From Roseomonas sp. (lineage in GTDB: Bacteria > Pseudomonadota > Alphaproteobacteria > Acetobacterales > Acetobacteraceae): a stretch of 64,000 nt of DNA. The position numbers and the translations under genes are program-made. Below are positions 18,723 to 28,961 of the stretch, in pieces. Numbering within the stretch: the stretch's first letter is position 1; every line of letters begins with the position of its first letter. The DNA is taken from assembly GCA_020249285.1 (NCBI GenBank), contig JADCFX010000061.1, positions 1 through 64,000 on the forward strand. The letters are read 5' to 3'. The notes beneath the pieces were generated by a model. The model had not been told where the DNA came from and did no database searches. It was given only the letters and a program-made list of their open reading frames with translations.

Positions 18723-20345
18723 TTAGCTGCGCAGGCCTGGGGCTTCCTGGCCTGTTCGCGCCACATATTCCGTGTATCCACCAGCGAAATCATGGATACC
18801 TTCCGGCGTCAATTCCAAGACGCGGTTGGAAAGTGCCGCCAGAAAATGCCGGTCGTGTGATACGAAAAGCATGGTGCCTTCATAAGCCGCCAGGGCGCTG
18901 ATCAGCATTTCCTTGGTGGCCATATCAAGGTGATTGGTTGGTTCATCAAGCACCAGAAAATTGGGCGGATCATACAGCATCAGCGCCATGACCAGCCTGG
19001 CTTTCTCGCCACCCGATAGCACACGGCATTTCTTTTCCACCTCATCGCCGGAAAAGCCGAAACACCCGGCCAGGGCGCGCAAGGAACCTTGGCCTGCGCG
19101 CGGAAAGGTATCTTCCATGGTTTCAAAAATGCTGCGTTCGGCATTCAATGTTTCCATGGCGTGCTGCGCGAAATAGCCCAATTTTACACTACCACCCACC
19201 GAGACCGTACCATCATCGGGTTGCGTGAAACCAGTTACCAGCTTCAGCAAGGTTGATTTGCCTGCGCCATTAATGCCCATGACACAGCAGCGTTCCTTGC
19301 GGCGGATCAGGAAATCCAAGCCGCGATAAATCACGCGATCGCCATATTTTTTGTGAATGTTTCTTAGATTAACCACATCATCACCAGAACGTGGCGCGGG
19401 CGGAAATTCAAACAGGATGGTCTGGCGCCGCTTGGGCGGTTCCACACGGTCGATTTTTTCCAATTTCTTGACCCGGCTTTGCACCTGCGCCGCGTGAGAA
19501 GCTCGGGCCTTGAACCGTTCAATAAATTTTATTTCCTTGGCCAGCATGGCTTGCTGTCGTTCAAATTGCGCCTGCTGTTGCTTTTCATTCAAAGCGCGTT
19601 GCTGTTCATAAAACTCGTAATTGCCCGCATAGGTCGTCAGTGAACCCGCATCAATTTCAATGATCTTATTGACGATACGGTTCATGAATTCCCGATCATG
19701 GGATGTCATCAGCAGCGCGCCATCATAGGCCAGAAGGAAATTTTCCAGCCAAATAAGACTTTCCAGATCAAGGTGGTTGCTGGGTTCGTCCAATAGCATG
19801 ACATCTGGGGCCATCAATAAAATGCGCGCCAAGGCAACGCGCATTTTCCAACCGCCAGATAAGGCTCCAACATCGCTTTCCATCATGTCCTGGCTGAAAC
19901 TGAGCCCCGCCAGAACTTCACGCGCGCGGCCTTCCAGCGCATAGCCGCCCAATTCCTCAAAGCGTGCCTGAACTTCCCCAAAGCGTTCAATCAGTTGATC
20001 CATCTGATCGGCCTGATCCGGATCACCAAGCGCGATTTCCAGCGCCTTCAATTCGGCTGCCACTTCGCTAATGGCGCCCGCGCCATCCATCACCTCGGCC
20101 ACCGCACTGCGGCCGGACATTTCGCCAACATCCTGGCTGAAGAAACCAATGCTGAGGCCCTTTTCAGCAATCACCAAACCCTCATCGGGTTGTTCTTGCT
20201 GCGTCATCATGCGGAACAGAGTCGTCTTGCCGGCACCATTCGGGCCGACCAAGCCAATTTTCTCACCCCTTTGCAGCGCGGCAGACGCCTCAATGAAAAG
20301 GATCTGCCGACCGTTTTGCTTGCTGATGTTATCTAGACGAATCAT
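18723..20345 (-). CDS. ABC-F family ATPase (ribosome-associated)
   Basis: Cytosolic protein of 540 residues with two ABC domains and no membrane segment. Domain 1 has GPNGAGKTT, the signature LSGGWKMRVALAR and LLDEPSNHLD. Domain 2 has GINGAGKSTL, LSGGEKARLVMAL and LDEPTNHLD. A charged interdomain linker around residues 245-320 (KQQQAQFERQQ..., RVKKLEKIDR) corresponds to the P-site tRNA interaction motif of ABC-F factors. They rescue or tune stalled ribosomes; some confer antibiotic protection, but this one looks like a housekeeping copy. The family member (YheS/YbiT-like) cannot be settled here. Confidence 0.92.
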   Translation of the reverse strand: MIRLDNISKQNGRQILFIEASAALQRGEKIGLVGPNGAGKTTLFRMMTQQEQPDEGLVIAEKGLSIGFFSQDVGEMSGRSAVAEVMDGAGAISEVAAELKALEIALGDPDQADQMDQLIERFGEVQARFEELGGYALEGRAREVLAGLSFSQDMMESDVGALSGGWKMRVALARILLMAPDVMLLDEPSNHLDLESLIWLENFLLAYDGALLMTSHDREFMNRIVNKIIEIDAGSLTTYAGNYEFYEQQRALNEKQQQAQFERQQAMLAKEIKFIERFKARASHAAQVQSRVKKLEKIDRVEPPKRRQTILFEFPPAPRSGDDVVNLRNIHKKYGDRVIYRGLDFLIRRKERCCVMGINGAGKSTLLKLVTGFTQPDDGTVSVGGSVKLGYFAQHAMETLNAERSIFETMEDTFPRAGQGSLRALAGCFGFSGDEVEKKCRVLSGGEKARLVMALMLYDPPNFLVLDEPTNHLDMATKEMLISALAAYEGTMLFVSHDRHFLAALSNRVLELTPEGIHDFAGGYTEYVARTGQEAPGLRS

Positions 20346-20545
20346 GAAGGCTCTGCGTTTCTGAAAGGGGCAGGCGCCTTATACGGGGATTTCGCCCGAG
20401 GGCCAGACTGTCTTGCCCGCGGCAAAGCCTCAGCTTGGTTCAATCGAGGAGGTGGCGTCTGTTCATGGGGGAATGGTGCAGCAATTCCCGCGCCAGTCCA
20501 CGAGGAAAGCGAAGTGCTGCACGGAAAGCCTAATGGGATGCTTGG

Positions 20546-20565
20546 GCTCGGCATGAAGGCCGAGC
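20546..20565 (-). terminator. weak hairpin directly after the PfkB kinase stop
   Basis: GCTCGGC (20546-20552) and GCCGAGC (20559-20565) form a 7-bp stem with a 6-base loop, beginning two bases after the kinase stop codon on the minus strand. No T-run follows, so intrinsic termination is doubtful. Confidence 0.3.
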
Positions 20566-20566
20566 G

Positions 20567-21478
20567 TTACTCGCCCGCCAGCATTGCTTCCACCATCGGG
20601 CGATAAGGCGTGGTGCCATCGCGTGCGCGGAGCGCCCCGGCGGCTGAGGCGAAGCGCAACGCTGCTTCCACCCCCATTCCTTCCGCAATCGCCAAAGCAT
20701 AGGCGCCGTGGAACACATCGCCCGCGCCGGTGGTATTGGTGGCCTCCACCGGGAAGGCCGGGATTTCCCGCGGCGCGGCCATGCCGGGCGCCAGCCAAAG
20801 CGTTCCTTTCTCGCCCCGCGTCACGGCGGCGAGTTTCACCGGGCCTGATGCCAAGGCGCGGCGCAGCCCTTCTTCCGGCGCACAACCAGGCGCGAAATTC
20901 TGCAAGCCGGTCACTGAGAAAATCGCGTGATCCACCCGCGGCACCAAATCCACCAGAATGCGCGTTTCGCTTTTCTCGCCATCCAGGACTACGGGCACGC
21001 CAAGCCGCCGCGCCTCGGCCGCTGCTGCGGCGACACCTTCGGGCCAGCGCGGATCGCAACAAAGCGCGCCGGCGCCAGCCAGGCTTTGCAGGGGCAGCCA
21101 GGCGGGGTCCGTGCCAAGATCAGCGCCGCGAAAGCCGATGATGGTGCGTTCGCCATGGCGGTCCACCAGCACGGCGGAAACGGGGCTTCGCCCGCCCGCC
21201 ATGCGCCGGAGGCCCGCGGTGTTGACACCATCCGCTTCCAAGGCAGCGGCCAGCAAGGGCGCGTTCAAATCATCGCCAATCCGGCCCCAGAAATCCGCGC
21301 GGCCTCCCAGCCGCGTCACCGCAATCGCCGCATTGGCCGCCATGCCGCCGGCATTCAGCACATAGGATCGGGCCGCGATTTTCGCGGGCGGTTGGGGTAT
21401 ATCCTCCACCCGAAACACATGATCGGCGACGACATTGCCAAGGCAGACAACACGCGGCGGGACGGGGGGAGGGGCCAT
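20567..21478 (-). CDS. PfkB family carbohydrate kinase
   Basis: Ribokinase-like sugar kinase of 303 residues. The N-terminal RVVCLGNVVADHVF is followed by LNAGGMAANAAIAVTRLG (substrate site) and WGRIGDDLNA. The C-terminal ATTEN-like ATNTTGAGDVFHGAYALA contains the anion hole and catalytic Asp. Adenosine, ribose and 2-keto-3-deoxy-sugar kinases share this fold, so the substrate is open. Start ATG 21478 was chosen because the Rossmann strand begins ten residues later. It overlaps head-to-head with the start of the pseudouridine synthase gene. Confidence 0.88.
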   Translation of the reverse strand: MAPPPVPPRVVCLGNVVADHVFRVEDIPQPPAKIAARSYVLNAGGMAANAAIAVTRLGGRADFWGRIGDDLNAPLLAAALEADGVNTAGLRRMAGGRSPVSAVLVDRHGERTIIGFRGADLGTDPAWLPLQSLAGAGALCCDPRWPEGVAAAAAEARRLGVPVVLDGEKSETRILVDLVPRVDHAIFSVTGLQNFAPGCAPEEGLRRALASGPVKLAAVTRGEKGTLWLAPGMAAPREIPAFPVEATNTTGAGDVFHGAYALAIAEGMGVEAALRFASAAGALRARDGTTPYRPMVEAMLAGE

Positions 21479-22187
21479 GATGGGGGGAAGCCTGTCACGG
21501 CAGGACCGTCTTGGCCAAGTGCCTTCTGAGATCGCGACCCGCATCCTGCTGCTGCGCGATGATGCGCTGGTGCTGAACAAGCCGGCGGGGCTTGCGACCC
21601 ATCGCGGGCCGCGCGGCGGGGCTTCGGTGGAAGATTGGCTGCCCGCTTTGCAAATGGGAAGGCGGCATTTGCCGCAGCCGGCGCATCGGTTGGATCAGGA
21701 TACGGCGGGCTGCCTGGTGCTGGGGCGGACCAAGCCGGCACTCGCCGCTTTGGGCGCGGTTTTCGCCAAGGGGCTGGCGGTGAAAACCTATTGGGCGGTG
21801 GTGCAAGGCGGGCCGGCTGAGGATGCGGGGGAGATCGCCTTGCCCATCCGCAAGATCAGCACGCGTGAAAAGGGCTGGCGGATGGAAGCTCATGCGGATG
21901 GGCTGGCTTCGCTCACCCGCTGGCGCTGCCTGGGGCGTGGTGCTGGCATGGCTTGGCTGGAATTGGCGCCGCAGACGGGGCGGACGCATCAATTGCGCGT
22001 GCATTGCGCGGCGATGGGATGGCCGATTTTGGGTGATGCGCTTTACGGCGCGGGTGGGGCTGGTGGCTTGCATTTGCTGGCCCGCGCCATCGCATTGCCG
22101 CTTGAACCGCCGTTGCAGGCCGAAGCGCCACCACCGTCGCATATGGAAGGCGCGTTGCGGGGATGTGGCTGGCACCAGCAGGTGTAG
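21477..22187 (+). CDS. RluA family pseudouridine synthase
   Basis: RNA pseudouridine synthase of 236 residues. The catalytic motif HRLDQDTAGCLVLG contains the essential Asp, and LVLNKPAGLATHRG plus LAPQTGRTHQLRVHCAAMG are family signatures. There is no S4 domain, which resembles the RluA/RluC catalytic core or TruC-like short forms. The RNA target is not known. Two adjacent ATG codons (21477 and 21480) are preceded by GGGGGAGGGG. The start overlaps the start codon of the divergent PfkB gene, so its promoter lies within that gene's coding sequence. Confidence 0.9.
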   Translation: MMGGSLSRQDRLGQVPSEIATRILLLRDDALVLNKPAGLATHRGPRGGASVEDWLPALQMGRRHLPQPAHRLDQDTAGCLVLGRTKPALAALGAVFAKGLAVKTYWAVVQGGPAEDAGEIALPIRKISTREKGWRMEAHADGLASLTRWRCLGRGAGMAWLELAPQTGRTHQLRVHCAAMGWPILGDALYGAGGAGGLHLLARAIALPLEPPLQAEAPPPSHMEGALRGCGWHQQV

Positions 22188-22201
22188 TGGCTGCGTTCAC
22201 T

Positions 22202-23026
22202 TCACGGCGAGAGATCATCCAACCATGATGGAAAGCGGCCGGTTATGTAGAAGAAAATCATGACGTAGCCTGCCTTAACGCAGTGCCAAATCACAAAGAG
22301 TGACCAAGCCCAAAGACCAGGCAAAAAAGCGAGTCCCGGCACAATAATTGGATGAATCAAGCGCCGACCAATCTGAAATTCATTCAATCCCCAGGAGAGA
22401 GGTATCAACAAAATCGCCAAGAACACGAAGGGGAAACCGATCCCTCCATTCTGTATATATTTTTTCGTTCTCTGATGGTCGACGAGGGTCGTTGCGCCCC
22501 CCCGGCGAAGAAAATGTATAGTCACGAAAATCAGGACCACCAAAGACGAAACAAACGCTAGATCTATCGCTGATATGAAGGCGTCACAGCGAAAAGGGCG
22601 CTGCGCAAACAAGGATCGTTCCGCAACACACAGAGTATCGGGCAAAATAAATATCATCGAATAAAGGTTACGCAAAAAAGAGGCAAAATAGAAAACCGGC
22701 CAAGATACCAAGAAAAATAGAATAAAAATGAGGCTCGGGGCATCACGGATACGCTTCACAAAACTTGCTTCTGGTCCGAGGGGCTCATGCGCAATCGTGC
22801 CCTTGTCCCACCAAACCCAGTTCTGAAACGTATCGCGCGACCTGAGTAAATCCGCCAATGCTGCATGCGATAGAGGCGCATCCTGCGGTGACGTCGCAAT
22901 TCTCTGCCGCCAGAAATCGCGAACGCTCTCCGGCGTCCATCCGCCGGGCGGTATGGGCGGCATGGGTGGTGACCGGCCAAGAAATATCGCCCACCAACTC
23001 GGTTTGGATGTCTGTGACCCAAGCAT
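22202..23026 (-). CDS. uncharacterised low-GC integral membrane protein
   Basis: Protein of 274 residues that I do not recognise. Residues 1-90 are soluble and Trp/Pro-rich with a helical stretch (PPGGWTPESVRDFWRQRI). After that come about four hydrophobic segments: near 96-118 (LIFILFFLVSWPVFYFASFL), 150-170, 195-215 and 225-260. The segment between the second and third is basic. Base use differs sharply from both neighbours: one sampled line (22681-22740) has 24 G+C in 60. That suggests recent transfer. No good ribosome binding site precedes the ATG. It is convergent with the pseudouridine synthase gene. Confidence 0.7.
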   Translation of the reverse strand: MLGSQTSKPSWWAIFLGRSPPMPPIPPGGWTPESVRDFWRQRIATSPQDAPLSHAALADLLRSRDTFQNWVWWDKGTIAHEPLGPEASFVKRIRDAPSLIFILFFLVSWPVFYFASFLRNLYSMIFILPDTLCVAERSLFAQRPFRCDAFISAIDLAFVSSLVVLIFVTIHFLRRGGATTLVDHQRTKKYIQNGGIGFPFVFLAILLIPLSWGLNEFQIGRRLIHPIIVPGLAFLPGLWAWSLFVIWHCVKAGYVMIFFYITGRFPSWLDDLSP

Positions 23027-23088
23027 GACACCAAGCTTGCCGGAGAGGTATGGTTAACGCAAGCTGACACGACGGGGGAAAGACCAAC

Positions 23089-24039
23089 ATGATATCTCGC
23101 AGAAAAATCATCACTGGCGCGGCCGGCTTGGCCGCCTTGGGCAGCGCCGCACCAGCGCGCGCTTGGGAACCATCGCGGCCCATTCAATTGATTGTCGGCT
23201 TCGCGCCAGGCGGCGGCGCGGATTTGGCCGCGCGTGCGATTGCCGAGGCTTCTTCGCGCTTTTTCCCGACCCCGATTGTGGTGATGAACCGCCCCGGCGC
23301 GGGCGGGGCGATTGCCGCGCAGCAAGTGGCGGGCATGTCGCCGGATGGGCTCAATCTGCTGGTCGGTGGCGGCAGTGAGAGCATCGCGCTGCCGGCCTTC
23401 CGGGACCTGCCTTATGATCCCAAGAAATCCTTCCGCGCCATCATCCGCATCACGCGCCAGCCACTGCTGATTGTCGCCCGGCGCGGTGGGCGATTCGCTG
23501 ATTTGCAAAGCGTGATTGAAGCCGCGAAGCGCGCACCTGGTGCCATTCCGCATGCCTCATCCGGCCAGGGTTCGATTTATCATGCGGTGTTTGTGTTGCT
23601 GTCGCGTGCGGCGAACATCGAATTGCTGCATGTGCCCTTCACGGGCGGCGCGCCAAGCTTGCAGGCGTTGATGGCGAATACGGTGGAATTGGCGGTACTC
23701 GCCCCGGAAGAAATGGCCGGGCTTGCCAATGCCGGTGAAATCCGCCCGCTGGCGGTGGCCTCAGCGGCGCGTATTCCGGGCTATCCTGATGTGCCCACAC
23801 TCCGCGAATTGGGCTTTGACGTGGTTATCGAAAACATGAAGGGGCTGAATGCGCCGGCCGGCTTGCCGGATGAGATTTACACCAGCCTGCATGATCGCTT
23901 CCGTCAGGGCATGCAGGCGCCGGCCTGGAAAACATTCTTGGAGCGCACCGGCGCCATGGATGGCTATCTGGATGGCCCTGCCTATCAGCGCGCCATGGAT
24001 GATGTGCTGGATTCGCTCAAGGCGGCGTTGGCCAGATAA
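23089..24039 (+). CDS. Bug/TctC family periplasmic substrate-binding protein
   Basis: Receptor of 316 residues with signal MISRRKIITGAAGLAALGSA ending at ARA. The Bug core reads RPIQLIVGFAPGGGADLAARAI, IVVMNRPGAGGAIAAQQVAG and SPDGLNLLVGGG. Hinge and second-lobe segments lie downstream (HASSGQGSIYHAVF, VPFTGGAPSLQAL). It stands alone, converging with a glycosyltransferase gene after two bases. The ligand is not inferable. Confidence 0.93.
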   Translation: MISRRKIITGAAGLAALGSAAPARAWEPSRPIQLIVGFAPGGGADLAARAIAEASSRFFPTPIVVMNRPGAGGAIAAQQVAGMSPDGLNLLVGGGSESIALPAFRDLPYDPKKSFRAIIRITRQPLLIVARRGGRFADLQSVIEAAKRAPGAIPHASSGQGSIYHAVFVLLSRAANIELLHVPFTGGAPSLQALMANTVELAVLAPEEMAGLANAGEIRPLAVASAARIPGYPDVPTLRELGFDVVIENMKGLNAPAGLPDEIYTSLHDRFRQGMQAPAWKTFLERTGAMDGYLDGPAYQRAMDDVLDSLKAALAR

Positions 24040-24041
24040 GC

Positions 24042-25298
24042 CTAACGCGCGCTGGGGATCACACTATCCCCAGCCCTGCCTTCCAGCACCGCATCAAATA
24101 GTTTTATCTGTTGCGGCAGGCAGATGGTTTGCAGATCATAACGTTCAAGCAAGGTCCATCGCGCGGCCTTGCGGATTGGCTCGTAGCGATCCGGGTGCGC
24201 CAGCGCGTCCACCACGGTCTCGGCCAATGCGGCGGAGTCATAAAACGGCACCAGTAACCCGTTCACACCATGTTCGATCACTTCCTGCACGGGCGGTGTT
24301 GCTGAGCCAACAACCAAAGCCTCGCACCCCATGGCTTCGATCATGGACCAGGACAGCACATAGGGATATGTCAGATAGACATGCGCGCGCGTGATGCGAA
24401 ATAGCGCGAGCAAAGCCGGGTGCGGAATGCGCCCGGTGAAATGCAGCCTTGTCAGATCAAGCTTGTCGCCCAATTCTCCCAGCAAATGTTCCCGCCAGGA
24501 ACGCCCATCCGCAGGTTTCGGGCCATAGCCGCGCGCCTCTCCCCCCACCAGCACCACTTGCGCTTGCGGGCGACGCGCCAGGATTTCCGGCAAGGCGCGC
24601 ATGAAAACATCAAAGCCGCGATAGGGTTCCAGATTGCGCGAGACAAAGGTGATCACCTCATCACCGCGCTTGATCACGCGGCCATTGGGCAGTTTCACAT
24701 GATGCGCGCCCATGGGGGTCGCCACTTCGCTATTCACCCCTTCATGCACCACGGAAATCTTGTGCCGGAAAACTTCGGGATAGCGGCTGCGCTGGTAATG
24801 CGTGGGGCTGACGCCCCAATCCATCGCCTCCAGCGCCGGGGTTTGTGGCAGGTTCAACATCCGCGTGCGTGCTGCTTCATCCAATTCCACCTTATGCGCT
24901 GGGTTGAAACCAACATCGCCGCCCGAGGTGGTGAAGTGGAATTCGCAGTAATGCAGCAATTTTGCATTGGGGAAGATATCAGGCAGGAACATGCCTTCCC
25001 CCCAGCCGGGGTGACAGCAGATGATATCGGGGCGGAAGCCTTTGCTCCGCAGATCGACCAAACTCCGCGCCACATTCTGGGCGCGGCGGATGGAAGCCTC
25101 CATGGAGCGCAGATAGTGATGCGTTTTGTCCCCGGCACCTTGCGGTTCCGGGTAGCGGATATGGGTGAGACCGGGCAGCGAGATGTTTTCACGCTCTCCC
25201 AGGCCAATCACCCGGGCGCCCGGACGCGCGGCGATCACCGGCGCCAGATGGCGGTATTGGCCGGGGAAATTCTGATGAATGAACAGCGCCTGAACCAA
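24042..25298 (-). CDS. GT-B glycosyltransferase, family 4-like
   Basis: Cytosolic or membrane-peripheral glycosyltransferase of 418 residues. The N-terminal Rossmann lobe starts MVQALFIHQNFPGQYRHLAP. A linker VVHEGVNSEV leads to the donor-binding lobe with FVSRNLEPYRGFDVFMRAL, VVLVGGEARGYG and the EAMGCEALVVGSATPPVQE motif with two spaced glutamates. It probably adds a sugar to a cell-surface glycan or lipid, but no polysaccharide operon surrounds it. It is divergent from the SDR gene (about 120-base gap). Confidence 0.88.
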   Translation of the reverse strand: MVQALFIHQNFPGQYRHLAPVIAARPGARVIGLGERENISLPGLTHIRYPEPQGAGDKTHHYLRSMEASIRRAQNVARSLVDLRSKGFRPDIICCHPGWGEGMFLPDIFPNAKLLHYCEFHFTTSGGDVGFNPAHKVELDEAARTRMLNLPQTPALEAMDWGVSPTHYQRSRYPEVFRHKISVVHEGVNSEVATPMGAHHVKLPNGRVIKRGDEVITFVSRNLEPYRGFDVFMRALPEILARRPQAQVVLVGGEARGYGPKPADGRSWREHLLGELGDKLDLTRLHFTGRIPHPALLALFRITRAHVYLTYPYVLSWSMIEAMGCEALVVGSATPPVQEVIEHGVNGLLVPFYDSAALAETVVDALAHPDRYEPIRKAARWTLLERYDLQTICLPQQIKLFDAVLEGRAGDSVIPSAR

Positions 25299-25419
25299 GC
25301 AATCACACCCTGAAGTGAACCGCCGTTAAATCCGCCATTTGCCGGGTGCGCGCAAATGCCCCCTTGGCGCGGCAGCACGAACCCCTGAGAATGGCGCCAG
25401 ATCAGGAGAGAGACACCCC

Positions 25420-26169
25420 ATGACATTCGATTTCACCGGCAAGAAGGTTTTGGTCGCGGGCGGCAGCCGCGGCATTGGGCGTTCCATCGCGCTTGGCTTC
25501 GCCGCCGGCGGGGCCGCGGTTTCCATCTGCGCCCGCAGCGCCGCAGGTCTGGAAGCAACGCGGGCCGAAATCGCTGCCCGTGGCGTGCAGGCCCATGCGC
25601 AGCCGGCGGACCTGGCCAATCAGGCGCAAATCGAAGCCTGGGTGGCGGCTGCGGCGGCTGCGCTTGGGGGCGTGGATGTGCTGGTGAATAATGCCTCGGG
25701 CTTTGGCATGGCCGATACGGAAGAAGGCTGGCAGAAAAGCCTGGATGTGGATGTGATGGCGACGGTCCGCGCCTCCCGCGCCGCTTTGCCTTTTTTGCGC
25801 GCGGCCAAGGGGTGCATTGTGAATACCACCTCCATCTCCGGCCTTGGGCCATCGGTGCGCACGCCGGCCTATGCGGCGGTGAAGGCGCTGGTCATCAATT
25901 ACACGGCATCGCAGGCCGCGGGCCTGGCCAAGGATTCCATTCGCGTGAATGCGATTGCACCTGGCTCGATCGAGTTTCCGGGCGGCATGTGGGAAGAACG
26001 CAAAACCACCGATCCCACGCTTTACGGGCGCATCCTGGCCAGCATCCCCTTTGGCCGCTACGGCACGCCGGAAGAAGTCGCCAATGCGGCGCTGTTCCTG
26101 GCCTCGCCCTTAGCGGGCTGGATCACCGGGCAGACCATTGTGGTGGATGGCGGCCAGACCCTGGGCTGA
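25420..26169 (+). CDS. short-chain dehydrogenase/reductase
   Basis: NAD(P)-dependent SDR of 249 residues. Cofactor loop GGSRGIGRS lies at 14-22, NNAS at 90-93, and catalytic S138, Y151 and K155 (YAAVK) are in place. The C-terminus GWITGQTIVVDGGQTLG is the classical SDR ending. The frame is open upstream, but AGGAGAG nine bases before ATG 25420 and the fold both favour this start. The substrate is unknown; beta-ketoacyl reductase-like or sugar/alcohol oxidation are both possible. Confidence 0.92.
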   Translation: MTFDFTGKKVLVAGGSRGIGRSIALGFAAGGAAVSICARSAAGLEATRAEIAARGVQAHAQPADLANQAQIEAWVAAAAAALGGVDVLVNNASGFGMADTEEGWQKSLDVDVMATVRASRAALPFLRAAKGCIVNTTSISGLGPSVRTPAYAAVKALVINYTASQAAGLAKDSIRVNAIAPGSIEFPGGMWEERKTTDPTLYGRILASIPFGRYGTPEEVANAALFLASPLAGWITGQTIVVDGGQTLG

Positions 26170-26322
26170 GGGATCATCCATCGGGTGAATTAAAAACTTC
26201 AAAATTATGAGTTGGACAACTTGCCGGGGCTGGCTTACTCAGTTCGGCAGAGTGCCAGAGGGGCCTGTGAAGGGCCGCCTCAGGCGCCATATCAGTGGGG
26301 CGGGCTTCGCCCTCGATCATAG

Positions 26323-28545
<2,223 letters not shown>

Positions 28546-28569
28546 GGTCGCGTTTCAGGGATTTTGAAG

Positions 28570-28599
28570 GGGCGCCGGTCACAAGCCGGCGCCCTTTTT
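28570..28599 (+). terminator. rho-independent terminator after katG
   Basis: GGGCGCCGG (28570-28578) pairs with CCGGCGCCC (28586-28594) around a seven-base loop and is followed by TTTTT. It lies 25 bases after the katG stop. Confidence 0.93.
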
Positions 28600-28667
28600 C
28601 ATGCTTGACGCTCGTGGGTGGGTGGGGGACGCTTTCGGCCAGCCAATCGCATCATGCGGAGAGCCCC

Positions 28668-28961
28668 ATGCCCGAACCCGATCCCGAAGCCGAATTCGAT
28701 ATGGCGCTGGCGCGTGCCGGTATTATTGTGCCACCAGAACGGCGTGCCGCGATGATGGAAGGCTTTCGTGCCTGGTGCGAAATGCGGGAGCTGCTGAATG
28801 AACCCATGCCGCTAGCGACTGAGCCGGCCTTTGGTTTGACGCAGCCGGCAGGTCCGCGAGCATTTTCAAGCAAAGCGGAATCGCTTGGCGACTCGGAAAA
28901 TGCGACGAAACAAAACTTTAGAGGCGGTTCGCCGCGTCATGACGCGGCGGGGCGGCTCTAA
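28668..28961 (+). CDS. AtzG-like (DUF4089) amidase partner with repeat-derived C-terminal tail
   Basis: Product of 97 residues. Residues 9-55 (MALARAGIIVPPERRAAMM..., EMRELLNEPMPL) match the small helical AtzG/DUF4089 proteins that bind and stabilise the amidase encoded next. GGAGAG precedes the ATG at 28668, and the stop TAA directly abuts the amidase ATG, so the two are translationally coupled. The family normally ends near residue 60. Here the frame runs about 30 residues further, through a copy of the 44-nt dispersed hairpin repeat (28860-28903) and a second palindrome. That encodes SKAESLGDSENA and then a basic tail. The extension is probably an insertion-derived addition. Confidence 0.75.
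   Translation: MPEPDPEAEFDMALARAGIIVPPERRAAMMEGFRAWCEMRELLNEPMPLATEPAFGLTQPAGPRAFSSKAESLGDSENATKQNFRGGSPRHDAAGRL
28860..28903 (+). repeat. 44-nt dispersed hairpin repeat, copy A
   Basis: Outer arms GCATTTTC and GAAAATGC enclose an inner imperfect arm pair (CAAAGCG and CGCTTGG) and the shared core GGCGACTCGG. It is located inside the 3' part of the DUF4089 frame. Near-identical copy at 53817; related copies at 53875, 54966 and 56613. Confidence 0.85.
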
